From Rhodospirillales bacterium (GTDB lineage Bacteria > Pseudomonadota > Alphaproteobacteria > ATCC43930 > CGMCC-115725): a stretch of 53,206 nucleotides of DNA. This document shows positions 11,849 through 21,365 of the stretch, one piece after another (position 1 is the stretch's first letter; every line of letters begins with the position of its first letter). The position numbers and the translations under genes were made by a program. Location: the NCBI GenBank assembly GCA_027315365.1, contig DAHUYF010000136.1, forward strand, positions 1 through 53,206. The letters are read 5' to 3'. The notes beneath the pieces were generated by a model. The model was not told the origin of the DNA. It saw only the letters and a program-made list of their open reading frames with translations, and searched no databases.

Positions 11849-12202
11849 ATGGTCGAGAATGCCGGCCAGCCGGAAGCGGCTGATGACCTTTCGACGCTGA
11901 GCTTCGAGCAACAGCGGGCGCGCATCGGGCTGCGGCCGCTGGCGGCTGAGGGCCGGCGCGCGCTCGAAGGGGCGATCGCGCAAAAGACGCCGCCGGCCTT
12001 GCGGCTGGAAGAGGTGCTGAAGCTGGGCGTGCAACTGGGGGCTGACGTCCTTTCCTCGGAAGAACTGGACGCCTGGGCGCGCGCGCTTGCCCGGATGGAT
12101 GCCATCACCTACTGCGTGCGCCTGATCGAGGCGCAGATCCTGGCCGGAAATGCCGGCGCCGGAATGATGCTGCCGGACGCCGCTCTCGAGATCGATCTCT
12201 GA
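11849..12202 (+). CDS. Hypothetical protein
   Basis: A 117-residue soluble, Leu/Ala-rich acidic protein. The body runs from LSFEQQRARIGLRPL through LRLEEVLKLGVQLGADVLSSEELDAWARAL to a C-terminal ILAGNAGAGMMLPDAALEIDL, with helices predicted by eye. GGAGA eight bases before ATG 11849 supports this start. An in-frame ATG at 11711 would add 46 basic, lower-GC residues without a clear ribosome site. No recognised domain; function unknown. Confidence 0.5.
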   Translation: MVENAGQPEAADDLSTLSFEQQRARIGLRPLAAEGRRALEGAIAQKTPPALRLEEVLKLGVQLGADVLSSEELDAWARALARMDAITYCVRLIEAQILAGNAGAGMMLPDAALEIDL

Positions 12203-12240
12203 CGCGCGGCGCGCGTCCTCGGGCTGTCGGCGACGGCGAG

Positions 12241-12282
12241 GAAAAGGAGCGCACCGACGAAGGATTTCCGTCGATGCGCTCC
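12241..12282 (-). terminator. Terminator of the MHS transporter gene
   Basis: GGAGCGCA (12246-12253) pairs with 12275-12282, with a further CGACG/CGTCG stem inside one mismatch. Read on the minus strand, the hairpin is followed by TTTTC (12245-12241). It lies in the gap between convergent genes. Confidence 0.6.
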
Positions 12283-12307
12283 GCCGGTGTGAAGGCCCGA
12301 GCGCCGG

Positions 12308-13639
12308 TCAGGCGCCTTCGTCGTATTCCTCGCCGATGTCCTTGCCGGTGTAGTCCGGCATGAAGCCGGCCGAGACCAGGCTCACCACCGCGCAGGCGGC
12401 GATATAGATCGCGATGGCATAGCCCGTGTGGTAGGCGTGGAAGAGCGTCGCCGCGATCAGCGGCGCCGGGCCGCCGGCAATGATCGAGGCGAGCTGGTAG
12501 CCCAGCGACGAGCCGCTGTAGCGCAGGCGCGGCGTGAAGGACTCGGCGATCAGCGCCGCCTGCGGGCCGTACTGCATGTCGTGCGGGATCAGGGAGAGCA
12601 CGATGGCGAGGAACACCGCCGAGGGCAGCGCCGTGTCCAGCATGCCGAAATAGAGGAAGCCGAACAGGCCGGTGGTGGCCGCGCCGATCAGGTACATCTT
12701 GCGCCGGCCGATGCGGTCGGAGATGTGGCCCGACAGCGGGATGGTGACGAACGAGACCAGCGAGGCGACGAGCACCGCGCTGAGCACCAGGTCGCGCGAC
12801 AGCTTCAGCGTGCCGGTGGCATAGGCGAAGACGAAGGCGGTGAAGATGTAGAAGGGCGCCTGCTCCGACATGCGCAGCAGCGCCGAGAGCATGATCTCGC
12901 GCGGCTGCCGGGTGATCACTTCGAGGATTGGCGCCTTCTCGATCTTGCGCTCCGCCACCAGCTTCTGGAACACCGGCGTCTCGAGGATGCCGAGCCGCAC
13001 CCAGAGCCCGATGCCCACCAGCACGACGCTGAGCACGAAGGGGATGCGCCAGCCCCAGGTCATGAACTGGTCGCCCGACCAGGCGCTGAAGGCGCTGATC
13101 GCCAGGGTCGAGATGAACAGGCCGGCCGGCACGCCGAATTGCGGCCAGGAGGCGACGAGCCCGCGGCTGCCATGCGAGCGCGCCCATTCCATCGAAATCA
13201 GCACCGAGCCGCCCCATTCGCCGCCGACGCCGATGCCCTGGACGACCCGCAGCACCGTCAGGATGACCGCGCCCCAGATGCCGATCGAGGCGTAGGAGGG
13301 CACGAAGGCGATGAGGAAGGTGGCGATGCCCATGCACATCAGGGTCGCGATCAGCGTCGCCTTGCGGCCGATGCGGTCGCCGTAATGGCCGAAGATCGCC
13401 GCGCCGATGGGCCGGCCGACGAAGCCGACGAAATAGGTGGCGAACGCCGCCAGCGTCGCGGTGAAGGGGTCCTCGTGCGGGAAGTAGAGCTTGCCGAAGA
13501 CCAGGCCCGCCGCGGTGCCGTAAAGGAAGAAATCATACCATTCGATCGTCGTGCCGACGGTGGCGGCGATGACGGCGCGGCGGAGCTGGCGGCTGTGTTC
13601 GGACTCCGACAGGGTTCCGGTGACCGTAGTGCTGACCAT
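12308..13639 (-). CDS. MFS transporter, metabolite:H+ symporter (MHS) family
   Basis: A 443-residue inner-membrane protein with 12 predicted TM helices. Diagnostic MHS features are the N-terminal GTTIEWYDFFLYGTAAGLVF, FVGRPIGAAIFGHYGDRIGRKATL in the loop after TM2, and GEWGGSVLISMEWA in the TM4-TM5 region. Relatives such as ProP, KgtP and ShiA import osmolytes, dicarboxylates or shikimate; which substrate applies here is not clear. The ribosome site GAGGAA lies before ATG 13639. It is divergent from serC across a 235-bp gap with an AT-rich patch near 13680-13720 that probably holds its promoter. Confidence 0.9.
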   Translation of the reverse strand: MVSTTVTGTLSESEHSRQLRRAVIAATVGTTIEWYDFFLYGTAAGLVFGKLYFPHEDPFTATLAAFATYFVGFVGRPIGAAIFGHYGDRIGRKATLIATLMCMGIATFLIAFVPSYASIGIWGAVILTVLRVVQGIGVGGEWGGSVLISMEWARSHGSRGLVASWPQFGVPAGLFISTLAISAFSAWSGDQFMTWGWRIPFVLSVVLVGIGLWVRLGILETPVFQKLVAERKIEKAPILEVITRQPREIMLSALLRMSEQAPFYIFTAFVFAYATGTLKLSRDLVLSAVLVASLVSFVTIPLSGHISDRIGRRKMYLIGAATTGLFGFLYFGMLDTALPSAVFLAIVLSLIPHDMQYGPQAALIAESFTPRLRYSGSSLGYQLASIIAGGPAPLIAATLFHAYHTGYAIAIYIAACAVVSLVSAGFMPDYTGKDIGEEYDEGA

Positions 13640-13874
13640 GAAGCGTTCCTCCCCGGGGACTCGGCGGTTTCTGTTGACCTGATATAAATAACCGATCTTT
13701 CAGCCCTTTTCGATACTCTCCTGTGGCGTCTCCGGGCGCGCGCGGCGGCAACTGCGGCGCGATGCCGCGCCGAGCCGGGCGGCCGGCGATTGACGCGCCG
13801 GGTCCGCCTCTTTAAGGTCCGCGGCGGGACACGGCCCCCCAACGGGTCGCATCTATTCTGCAAGGAATAGCACC

Positions 13875-15032
13875 ATGAAGCCGCTCGTCCGGCCGCAGAA
13901 TCCTCGTTTTTCGTCAGGCCCTTGCGCCAAACGCCCCGGCTGGACGCTGGCGGCGCTGGAAGGCGCCCTGCTGGGCCGCTCGCACCGCGCCAAGCCCGGC
14001 CGCGCCAAGATCGACGAGGTGGTCGAGCGCTCGCGCGCCCTCCTCGGCATCCCCCGGGACTACCGCGTCGCCATCGTGCCGGGATCGGATACCGGCGCCA
14101 TCGAGATGGCGATGTGGTCGCTGCTCGGCCAGCGCGGGGTCGACGTGCTGGCCTGGGAGAGCTTCGGCGAAGGCTGGGCCACCGACCTCGCCAAGCAGCT
14201 CAAGCTGTCTGACCTCCGGCTGATGCGCGCCGAGTACGGCAGCCTTCCCGACCTCGCCAAGGTCGACACCGACCGCGACGTGGTCTTCACCTGGAACGGC
14301 ACCACCTCCGGCGTCTGCGTCCCCAACGGCGACTGGATCAAGCCCGACCGCCAGGGGCTGACGCTGTGCGACGCCACCTCGGCCGCCTTCGCCATGGACC
14401 TGCCCTGGGACAAGCTCGACGTCGCCACCTGGTCGTGGCAGAAGGCGCTGGGCGGCGAGGCGGCGCACGGCATGCTGGTGCTGAGCCCGCGCGCCGTGGC
14501 GCGGCTGGAGAGCTACACGCCGCCCTGGCCGCTGCCGAAGGTCTTCCGCCTGACCTCCAAGGGCAAATTCGCCGAAGGCATCTTCAAGGGCGAGACCATC
14601 AACACCCCCTCGCTGCTCGCCATCGAGGACGCGATCGACGGCCTCAAATGGGCGGAGGGGGTCGGCGGCCGGCCGGCGCTCGTCGCCCGCGCCAAGTCCA
14701 ACCTGGCGGCGATCGCCGAATGGGTCGAACGCACCCCCTGGATCGACTTCCTGGCGCAGGACCCGGCGATCCGCTCCTGGACCTCGGTCTGCCTCAAGCT
14801 GGTCGACGACTGGTTCCAGCGCCTCGCCCCGGATGCGCAGCGCGCCGCGGTGAAGCGGCTAGAGGCGCTGGTCGAGGCGGAAGGCGCCGGCTTCGACATC
14901 GCCGGTCACCGCGATGCGCCGCCGGGCCTGCGCCTGTGGTGCGGCTCGACCGTCGAGCGTGGCGATGTCGAGGCGCTGTTGCCATGGCTCGACTGGGCCT
15001 ATGGCGACGTGCGCCGCGCCGCCGCCGCCTGA
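13875..15032 (+). CDS. serC: Phosphoserine aminotransferase SerC
   Basis: A 385-residue class-V PLP enzyme of the alphaproteobacterial SerC type (N-terminal [21 protein letters not shown] split over the first 25 residues). It converts 3-phosphohydroxypyruvate and glutamate to phosphoserine. The PLP lysine is in the [15 protein letters not shown] segment, and the Asp-containing strand [17 protein letters not shown] precedes it. AAGGAA stands eight bases before the ATG. serA follows 41 bases later, forming a serine-synthesis operon. The 5' gap could hold a leader RNA element, but I could not model one. Confidence 0.95.
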   Translation: MKPLVRPQNPRFSSGPCAKRPGWTLAALEGALLGRSHRAKPGRAKIDEVVERSRALLGIPRDYRVAIVPGSDTGAIEMAMWSLLGQRGVDVLAWESFGEGWATDLAKQLKLSDLRLMRAEYGSLPDLAKVDTDRDVVFTWNGTTSGVCVPNGDWIKPDRQGLTLCDATSAAFAMDLPWDKLDVATWSWQKALGGEAAHGMLVLSPRAVARLESYTPPWPLPKVFRLTSKGKFAEGIFKGETINTPSLLAIEDAIDGLKWAEGVGGRPALVARAKSNLAAIAEWVERTPWIDFLAQDPAIRSWTSVCLKLVDDWFQRLAPDAQRAAVKRLEALVEAEGAGFDIAGHRDAPPGLRLWCGSTVERGDVEALLPWLDWAYGDVRRAAAA

Positions 15033-15073
15033 CCGACCATCCCCGTCCTCAATTCCAGCAGCAGGATCTCGCC

Positions 15074-16648
15074 ATGCCGAGGGTCTTGATTTCCGACGAT
15101 CTGTCGCCGCGCGCGGTCGAGATCTTCGCCGAGCGCGGCGTCGACACCGACGTCATGACCGGGCTCTCGCCCGACGAGCTGAAGAAGATCATCGGCAAGT
15201 ATGACGGGCTTGCGGTGCGCTCCGCCACCAAGGTGACCAAGGCGGTGCTCGAGCAGGCCAAGAACCTGAAGGTGATCGGCCGCGCCGGCATCGGCGTCGA
15301 CAACATCGACGTGCCGACGGCGACCCAGCGCGGCGTGGTGGTGATGAACACGCCCTTCGGCAACTCCATCACCACCGCCGAGCATGCCATCGCCCTGATG
15401 TTCGCGCTGGCGCGCCAGATCCCGGCGGCCGACCGCTCGACCCAGGCGGGCAAATGGGAGAAGTCGCGCTTCATGGGGGTCGAGCTGACCGGCAAGGTGC
15501 TCGGCGTCATCGGCTGCGGCAATATCGGCTCGATCGTCGCCGACCGCGCCATCGGCCTCAAGATGAAGGTGGTGGCCTATGATCCTTTCCTCTCGGCCGA
15601 ACGCGCGGTGGCACTGGGGGTCGAGAAGGTCGAGCTGGGCGATCTCCTGGCGCGCGCCGATTTCATCACGCTGCACACGCCGTTGACCGACGCCACCCGC
15701 AACGTCATCGACGCCAAGGCGCTCGCGCGGACCAAGAAGGGCGTGCGCATCATCAATTGCGCGCGCGGCGGCCTGCTCGTCGAGGAGGATGTGAAGGCGG
15801 CGCTCGACAGCGGCCATGTCGCCGGCGTCGCAATCGACGTGTTTCCGGTCGAGCCGGCGCGCGACAGCCCGTTCTTCGGCCGCGACGACGTGGTGGCGAC
15901 GCCGCATCTCGGCGCCGCCACCAGCGAGGCGCAGGAGAACGTCGCGCTGCAGGTTGCCGAGCAGATGTCCGACTATCTCACCACCGGCGCGGTGGTGAAC
16001 GCGCTCAACATGCCCTCGCTCTCGGCCGAGGAGGCGGTACGGCTCAAGCCCTATGTCACGCTCGCCGAGCTGCTCGGCAACTTCGCCGGCCAGCTCACCA
16101 CCTACGAGCTGAAGGCGATCGAGATCACCTATGAGGGCCAGGCGGCGGAGCTCAACACCAAGCCGCTCACCGCCGTCATCCTCGCCGCCATCCTGGCGCC
16201 GCAGCTTGACACCGTGAACATGATCAACGCGCCGGTGATCTGCCGCGAGCGCGATATCCGGGTGAGCGAGACGCGCGTGCCGACGCTGCCCAACTACCAG
16301 ACGCTGATCCGCGTCAGCGTCTCGACTGAGCGCCACAAGCGCAGCGTCGCCGGCACGCTCTTCGGCGGCCGGCCGCGCGTGGTCGAGGTCGAGGGCATCG
16401 TCATGGAGGCCGAGCTTGGCGCCCACATGCTGTTCGTGCGCAACAAGGACAAGCCGGGCTTCATCGGCAATCTCGGCCGCACGCTGAGCGAGGCCAAGAT
16501 CAACATCGCCACCCTCCATCTCGGCCGCGCCGCGCCCGGCGAGGACGCGATCTGCCTGATCCAGGTCGATCAGGAGCTGTCCGACGACGTGCTCGAATGC
16601 GTCCGCGCGCTGCCCAACGTGGTGCAGGCGAGGGCGCTCAAGTTCTAG
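15074..16648 (+). CDS. serA: D-3-phosphoglycerate dehydrogenase SerA
   Basis: A 524-residue long-form enzyme for the first step of serine synthesis. The order is substrate domain, NAD-binding Rossmann domain (GVIGCGNIGSIVADRAIG), an intervening domain, and a C-terminal ACT domain (MLFVRNKDKPGFIGNLGRTL) that usually gives serine feedback. The catalytic Arg, Glu and His lie in NCARGG, FPVEPA and TPHLGAAT. It starts at ATG 15074, just after serC. Length and domain order are normal for the three-domain type. Confidence 0.97.
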   Translation: MPRVLISDDLSPRAVEIFAERGVDTDVMTGLSPDELKKIIGKYDGLAVRSATKVTKAVLEQAKNLKVIGRAGIGVDNIDVPTATQRGVVVMNTPFGNSITTAEHAIALMFALARQIPAADRSTQAGKWEKSRFMGVELTGKVLGVIGCGNIGSIVADRAIGLKMKVVAYDPFLSAERAVALGVEKVELGDLLARADFITLHTPLTDATRNVIDAKALARTKKGVRIINCARGGLLVEEDVKAALDSGHVAGVAIDVFPVEPARDSPFFGRDDVVATPHLGAATSEAQENVALQVAEQMSDYLTTGAVVNALNMPSLSAEEAVRLKPYVTLAELLGNFAGQLTTYELKAIEITYEGQAAELNTKPLTAVILAAILAPQLDTVNMINAPVICRERDIRVSETRVPTLPNYQTLIRVSVSTERHKRSVAGTLFGGRPRVVEVEGIVMEAELGAHMLFVRNKDKPGFIGNLGRTLSEAKINIATLHLGRAAPGEDAICLIQVDQELSDDVLECVRALPNVVQARALKF

Positions 16649-16675
16649 GGGGCAGGGCAGTTCCTTGCCCCTTTT
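16649..16675 (+). terminator. Possible terminator after serA
   Basis: GGGGCA (16649-16654) pairs with TGCCCC (16666-16671), followed directly by TTTT. The stem is short, and a second small GC hairpin follows. Confidence 0.45.
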
Positions 16676-16747
16676 CTGCCCTGAAGGGCGGAAAAGGATT
16701 TTGCCTTTCCGTTTGCCGCCCACCGCTAAAACCGCTATTTCCGCGCC

Positions 16748-17893
16748 ATGAACGAGCCGCTCCATCCGGCGCTGCTGCCGCAAGGCCTGCGCGACCTGCT
16801 GCCGCCCGACGCCGCGATCGAGGCGGGGGTGGTGGCACGCCAGATGGCGGTGCTGGCAAGCCATGGCTATCAGCGGGTGAAGCCGCCGCTGGTCGAGTTC
16901 GAGGAGAACTTGCTGGCCGGGGCCGGTGCCGCCATGGCGCCGGAGACCTTCCGGCTGATGGACCCGATCTCGCAGCGCATGATCGGGCTGCGCGCCGACA
17001 TGACGCCGCAGGTGGCGCGCATCGCCATGACCCGGCTCGGCAAGGCGCCGCGGCCGCTGCGGCTCTGCTACGCCGGCCAGGTGCTGCGCGTGCGCGGCGG
17101 CGAGACCCGTCCGGAGCGGCAGGTGGGACAGGTGGGCGCCGAGCTGATCGGCACCGATGCCATCACCGCCGATGTCGAGGTGGTGACGCTGGCGGCGGCG
17201 GCGCTGGCGGCGAGCGGGGTCGCCGGGCTGTCGGTCGACCTCACCCTGCCGACGCTGGTGCCGGCGGTCTGCGCCGCGCTCGGGCTTGGCGCAGCCGCCG
17301 TCGACGCGCTGCGCGCCGCGCTCGACCACAAGGATGCGGCTGCGGTCGCCGCGGTGGGCGGGCGGGCGGCGCTGCTGCTCGGTAAGCTGCTCGCCGCCGC
17401 CGGGGCGGCAACGAAGGCCCTGGCGAGCCTCGACGCGCTCGACCTGCCGCCGGCGGCGGCGGCAGAGCGCGCCCGGCTCGCGGCGGTGGTCGCGGCGGTG
17501 CAGCGCGCCGCACCCGATCTGGCGATCACCGTCGACCCGGTCGAGAATCGCGGCTTCGAGTACCATACCGGGGTGAGCTTCACCCTGTTCGCCCGCGGCG
17601 TGCGCGGCGAGCTCGGCCGCGGCGGGCGCTACCGCACCGGCAACGGCGACGGCGAGGCTGCGACCGGGTTCACCCTCTATACCGACACGGTGCTGCGCGC
17701 GCTGCCGGCGCCGGCGCCGGTGCCGCGGCTCTACGTGCCGCTGGGTGCCGATCCCGATGCCGCGGCGCGGCGGCGCGGCGAGGGCTGGGCGACGGTGGCG
17801 GGGCTGGCGCCGGTGGCCGACGCCGCCGCCGAGGCGAAGCGGCTCGACTGCGGCCATTGGCTCGATGGCGACCAGATCCTCGCGCTGGAATAA
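16748..17893 (+). CDS. hisZ: ATP phosphoribosyltransferase regulatory subunit HisZ
   Basis: A 381-residue class-II aminoacyl-tRNA-synthetase-like protein resembling the HisRS catalytic core (LPQGLRDLLPPDAA, RLMDPISQRMIGLRADMTPQVARIA, FEYHTGVSFTLFARG) but without the anticodon-binding domain, as in HisZ. HisZ pairs with short HisG to catalyse and regulate the first step of histidine synthesis. No hisG is adjacent. It is followed by purA after 27 bases, an arrangement seen in other alphaproteobacteria. A true HisRS is unlikely given the missing C-terminal domain. Confidence 0.93.
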   Translation: MNEPLHPALLPQGLRDLLPPDAAIEAGVVARQMAVLASHGYQRVKPPLVEFEENLLAGAGAAMAPETFRLMDPISQRMIGLRADMTPQVARIAMTRLGKAPRPLRLCYAGQVLRVRGGETRPERQVGQVGAELIGTDAITADVEVVTLAAAALAASGVAGLSVDLTLPTLVPAVCAALGLGAAAVDALRAALDHKDAAAVAAVGGRAALLLGKLLAAAGAATKALASLDALDLPPAAAAERARLAAVVAAVQRAAPDLAITVDPVENRGFEYHTGVSFTLFARGVRGELGRGGRYRTGNGDGEAATGFTLYTDTVLRALPAPAPVPRLYVPLGADPDAAARRRGEGWATVAGLAPVADAAAEAKRLDCGHWLDGDQILALE

Positions 17894-17920
17894 TCGCGAC
17901 CGGCTCTTCCGGGAGATGGC

Positions 17921-19213
17921 ATGGCAAATGTCGCAGTGATCGGCGCCCAATGGGGCGACGAAGGCAAAGGCAAGATCGTCGACTGGCTGTCGCAGCGCGC
18001 CGACGTCGTGGTGCGCTTCCAGGGCGGCCACAATGCCGGCCACACGCTGGTCATCGGCGACGTCGAATATCGCCTGAGCCTGCTGCCCTCGGGGGTGGTG
18101 CGGCCGGACAAGCTGTCGATCATCGGCAACGGCGTCGTCATCGATCCCTGGGCGCTGCTGCGCGAGATCGAGGCGATCGGCCGCCAGGGCGTCGCCGTCA
18201 CCCCCGACAATCTCAAGATCGCCGAGAACGCGGCGCTGATCCTGCCGTCGCACGCGGCGATCGACCGCGCGCGCGAGGAGGCGCGCGGCGACAAGAAGAT
18301 CGGCACCACCGGCCGCGGCATCGGCCCGGCCTATGAGGACAAGGTCGGCAGGCGAGCCATCAGGCTGTGCGATCTCGCCGATCCCGCCAGCCTCGCCGAC
18401 AAGCTCGACCAGCTGCTGCTGCATCACAACGCGCTGCTGCGCGGACTGAACGCACCCGAGCTCGACCGCACCGCTCTGTTCCAGGCGCTGCTACAGATCG
18501 CGCCCCAGGTGCTGCCCTTCGCCGACACGGTATGGCAGCGCCTCGACGAGGCGCGCCGCGCCGGCAAGCGCATCCTGTTCGAGGGCGCCCAGGGCGTGAT
18601 GCTCGATGTCGACCACGGCACCTATCCCTATGTGACCTCGTCCAACACCCACCCGGCCACGGCGGCCTCGGGCGCGGGCGTCGGTCCCGGCGCGGTGGGC
18701 TATGTGCTCGGCATCACCAAGGCCTACACGACCCGCGTCGGCAGCGGCCCGTTCCCGACCGAGCTCACCGACGCCACCGGCGAGCTGCTCGGCGCGCGCG
18801 GCAAGGAGTTCGGCGTCGTCACCGGGCGCAAGCGCCGTTGCGGCTGGTTCGATGCGGTGATGGTGCGCCAGGCGGTGAAGGTGGCGGGCATCGCCGGCAT
18901 CGCGCTCACCAAGCTCGATGTGCTCGACGGCTTTCCCGAGCTCAGGGTGTGCACCGCCTATCGCTGGCGCGGCGAGACGCTGCATCACCTGCCGGCGAGC
19001 GCCGCGGTGCAGGCCGAGCTCGAGCCGGTCTACGAGACCATCGAAGGCTGGCAGGAAAGCACCCGCGGCGCGCGCTCCTGGGCGCAGCTCAACGCCTTCG
19101 CGGTCAAATACATCCGCCGCATCGAGGAGCTGATCGAGGCGCCGGTGGCGCTGTTCTCCACCAGCCCGGAGCGCGACGACACCGTGCTGGTCCGCGATCC
19201 CTTCGCGGATTGA
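17921..19213 (+). CDS. purA: Adenylosuccinate synthetase PurA
   Basis: A 430-residue GTP-dependent enzyme that joins IMP and aspartate to make adenylosuccinate, the first committed step to AMP. The signature [16 protein letters not shown] contains the catalytic Asp, and GGHNAGHT holds the catalytic His. [20 protein letters not shown] and [12 protein letters not shown] are also intact. Full length. It is the last gene of the serC-serA-hisZ-purA run. Confidence 0.97.
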   Translation: MANVAVIGAQWGDEGKGKIVDWLSQRADVVVRFQGGHNAGHTLVIGDVEYRLSLLPSGVVRPDKLSIIGNGVVIDPWALLREIEAIGRQGVAVTPDNLKIAENAALILPSHAAIDRAREEARGDKKIGTTGRGIGPAYEDKVGRRAIRLCDLADPASLADKLDQLLLHHNALLRGLNAPELDRTALFQALLQIAPQVLPFADTVWQRLDEARRAGKRILFEGAQGVMLDVDHGTYPYVTSSNTHPATAASGAGVGPGAVGYVLGITKAYTTRVGSGPFPTELTDATGELLGARGKEFGVVTGRKRRCGWFDAVMVRQAVKVAGIAGIALTKLDVLDGFPELRVCTAYRWRGETLHHLPASAAVQAELEPVYETIEGWQESTRGARSWAQLNAFAVKYIRRIEELIEAPVALFSTSPERDDTVLVRDPFAD

Positions 19214-19224
19214 CGGCGCGGCTG

Positions 19225-19256
19225 CCCCCCACCCCGACCCTCAAGGGGGTAGGGGG
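19225..19256. repeat. Inverted repeat between convergent purA and hydrolase genes
   Basis: A C-run arm (19225-19235, CCCCCCACCCC) faces a G-run arm (19245-19256, GGGGGTAGGGGG), pairing with one mismatch. No T tract flanks it. It may limit read-through or be a dispersed intergenic hairpin; a second copy was not seen in the window. Confidence 0.45.
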
Positions 19257-19259
19257 AGA

Positions 19260-19925
19260 TCATCGCGCCGCAGCGGCCGCGCTGCGGGGGCGCCGGTTGC
19301 CGGCGAGGTAGCCGTCGACGATGGCGCCGAGCTCCTCGAGCTGGCCGGCGAAGAAGTGATCGGCGCCGCCGATGACGCGGTGCTCGATCTGGATGTCGCG
19401 CTGATGCATCAGCTTGTTGACGAGCTTCTGCACCGGCTCGATCGGCACCAGCTGATCGCGATCGCCCATGACGATCAGCCCCGAAGCCGGGCAGGGGGCG
19501 AGGAAGCTGAAATCGAACATGTTGGCCGGCGGCGCCACCGAGATGAAGCCGTCGATCTCCGGCCGGCGCATCAGCAGCTGCATGCCGATCCAGGCGCCGA
19601 AGGAGAAGCCGCCGATCCAGCAGGCGCCGGCATTGGGGTTGTAGGTCTGCAGCCAGTCCAGCGCCGCGGCGGCGTCCGACAGCTCGCCCTCGCCGCGGTC
19701 AAAGGTGCCCTGGCTGCGGCCGACGCCGCGGAAATTGAAGCGCAGCGCCGAGAAGCCGCGGCGGACGAAGGCGTGATAGAGCGTATAGACCACCTTGTTG
19801 TTCATCGTCCCGCCATGCTGCGGATGCGGATGAAGCAGGAGAGCAATCGGCGCATTGCTCTCCTTGGAGTGGTGATAGCGGCCTTCGAGCCGGCCCTCCG
19901 GCCCGTTGATGATGACGTCAGGCAT
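19260..19925 (-). CDS. Alpha/beta hydrolase
   Basis: A 221-residue soluble alpha/beta hydrolase of the COG2945 type. LLHPHPQHGGTMNNKVVYTL is the conserved N-terminal segment, the nucleophile elbow is GGFSFGAW (Ser in FSF), and the C-terminal catalytic Asp and His are in GDRDQLVP and GADHFF. Natural substrate unknown; such proteins are annotated as esterases or dienelactone-hydrolase-like. It is convergent with purA and divergent from the cysE operon. Confidence 0.88.
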   Translation of the reverse strand: MPDVIINGPEGRLEGRYHHSKESNAPIALLLHPHPQHGGTMNNKVVYTLYHAFVRRGFSALRFNFRGVGRSQGTFDRGEGELSDAAAALDWLQTYNPNAGACWIGGFSFGAWIGMQLLMRRPEIDGFISVAPPANMFDFSFLAPCPASGLIVMGDRDQLVPIEPVQKLVNKLMHQRDIQIEHRVIGGADHFFAGQLEELGAIVDGYLAGNRRPRSAAAAAR

Positions 19926-20002
19926 CGATGGGAATCCGCAAAGAGGGGAAATCCGAGTAAATCAGCAAACTATGCATAGCCGATGCCGGCGCTACCCGCT
20001 GG

Positions 20003-20037
20003 TTAATCTTGACTAAATTACTCGGTCAACATATATC
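20003..20037 (+). promoter_or_regulatory. IscR-type operator and promoter of the cysE-isc operon
   Basis: TTGACT (20009-20014) and TATATC (20032-20037), 17 bases apart, form a sigma-70-like promoter. The spacer with its flanks, TTGACTAAATTACTCGGTCAA (20009-20029), has the imperfect symmetry and the TTACTCGG core of type-1 IscR sites. iscR is the second gene of the operon, so autoregulation by [2Fe-2S]-IscR is likely. The transcript would include about 85 bases of leader before cysE. Confidence 0.65.
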
Positions 20038-20129
20038 GCAGGGATCGTCGGACGACTGCCGGGACACACTCCCGCCAGGGCGAGGACCACCGGCTCCGTG
20101 AGCGAGCCATATATAGCACAGCGGCACCC

Positions 20130-20876
20130 ATGGTTTTGAAAAACCTGCGCGAAGAGATCGACACCATCCTCGAGCACGACCCCGCCGCGCGGTCCGCGCT
20201 GGAAGTGGTGCTGTGCTATCCGGGATTCCATGCGCTGCTGCTCTACCGTTTGGCGCATGCGCTGTGGGAGCGGCGCTGGCTGGTGCTGGCGCGGTTCATC
20301 TCGTCGCTCGGCCGGATGCTGACCGGCATCGAGATCCATCCCGGCGCCAGGATCGGCCGCCGGCTGTTCATCGATCACGGTATGGGGGTGGTGATCGGCG
20401 AGACCACGGAAATCGGCGACGATGTCACCCTCTATCAGGGCGTGACGCTGGGCGGCACCAAGCTGCATCGCGGCAAGCGCCATCCGACCATCGAGGACGG
20501 AGTCATCGTCAGCGCCGGCGCCAAAGTGCTTGGCGGCTTTACCGTCGGCAAGGGGGCGCGCATCGGCCCCAACGCGATCGTGCGCACGGCCGTGCCGCCC
20601 GGCGCGCGGGTGGTGGCGCCGCGCTCGACCGTGATCACCGGCGAGCCGCGCGACGCCAAGCAGGAGGCGCAGCGCCAGGAATTCGTCCCCTACGGCACCC
20701 CCGGCGATGAGATTCCGGATCCGGTGGCTCGCGCGCTCAATGGCCTTCTCGACGAGGTACAGGCGCTGCGCGCGCGGGTGGGCGAGCTCGAAGGCGAGGT
20801 CGCGGAGAGCCGCCCCGAGCCACTGCTGAAGACCGGCACCGGCGGCGCCCCCTGGGCGCATGGCGAGAAGGAATAA
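20130..20876 (+). CDS. cysE: Serine O-acetyltransferase CysE (EpsC type)
   Basis: A 248-residue left-handed beta-helix acetyltransferase that makes O-acetylserine for cysteine synthesis. The catalytic region [22 protein letters not shown] and the [18 protein letters not shown] loop are intact, followed by hexapeptide repeats. The C-terminal 50 residues add a coiled-coil-like [19 protein letters not shown] stretch. It is the first gene after the IscR-type promoter, and iscR begins three bases after its stop, tying cysteine supply to iron-sulfur status. Confidence 0.95.
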   Translation: MVLKNLREEIDTILEHDPAARSALEVVLCYPGFHALLLYRLAHALWERRWLVLARFISSLGRMLTGIEIHPGARIGRRLFIDHGMGVVIGETTEIGDDVTLYQGVTLGGTKLHRGKRHPTIEDGVIVSAGAKVLGGFTVGKGARIGPNAIVRTAVPPGARVVAPRSTVITGEPRDAKQEAQRQEFVPYGTPGDEIPDPVARALNGLLDEVQALRARVGELEGEVAESRPEPLLKTGTGGAPWAHGEKE

Positions 20877-20879
20877 TCC

Positions 20880-21350
20880 ATGCGGCTCAGCACCAAAGGG
20901 CGCTATGCGGTGATGGCGCTGGTCGATCTCGCCAAGCACAGCCGGGGCGAGCCGATCGCGCTTGCCGAGATCGCCGAGCGGCAGGAGATCTCGCTCTCCT
21001 ATCTCGAGCAGCTCTTTGCCAAGCTGCGCGTCGCCGGGCTGGTCAAGAGCGTGCGCGGTCCCGGCGGCGGCTATCTGCTCGGCCACGCCGCGCAGGACAC
21101 GCGCATCGCCGACATCATCCTCGCGGTCGACGAGCCGATCCGCGCCACGCGCTGCTCGCCCGGCGCGCCGACCGGCTGCAGCGGCAGCAAGAGCCGATGC
21201 CTCACCCACGATCTCTGGGAGGAGCTCGGCAATCAGATCCATCTCTATCTCAGCTCGGTGTCGCTCGCCGACGTGGTGGAGCAGCGCGTGCTGGGCCGCA
21301 GCGGCGCGCTTCATTGCGAGCAGCGCGCCGCGGCGATCGCGGCGCAATAG
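20880..21350 (+). CDS. iscR: Iron-sulfur cluster regulator IscR (Rrf2 family)
   Basis: A 156-residue Rrf2 winged-helix regulator. MRLSTKGRYAVMALVDLA, SLSYLEQLFAKLRVAGLVKSVRGPGGGYLLG and CLTHDLW are near-identical in style to IscR. Three cysteines and the LTH histidine that ligate the [2Fe-2S] cluster are present, but spaced C-x7-C-x6-C, wider than the C-x5-C-x5-C of E. coli. It probably represses its own operon through the site at 20003-20037 when clusters are plentiful. Confidence 0.92.
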   Translation: MRLSTKGRYAVMALVDLAKHSRGEPIALAEIAERQEISLSYLEQLFAKLRVAGLVKSVRGPGGGYLLGHAAQDTRIADIILAVDEPIRATRCSPGAPTGCSGSKSRCLTHDLWEELGNQIHLYLSSVSLADVVEQRVLGRSGALHCEQRAAAIAAQ

Positions 21351-21365
21351 CCGGCGTCCCGCGCG

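Noticed and set aside
12428-13687. A plus-strand frame antisense to the MHS transporter
   Set aside because: Gln/Arg/Asp/His-rich mirror composition; the transporter is clear on the minus strand.
13672-13692. TTGACCTGATATAA near the MHS transporter start as another FNR box
   Set aside because: The second half-site does not match NTCAA, so it does not fit the consensus used for the five boxes.
13640-13874. A structured leader (serC-type RNA motif or riboswitch) before serC
   Set aside because: GC-rich arms are present near 13798-13850, but I could not fit a consistent motif; a covariance-model search would be needed.
14999-18427. A minus-strand open frame of more than 1100 codons antisense to serA, hisZ and purA
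   Set aside because: Its product is Arg/Ala/His/Asp-rich low-complexity, typical of the mirror frame of high-GC genes, and the plus strand carries three clear enzymes.
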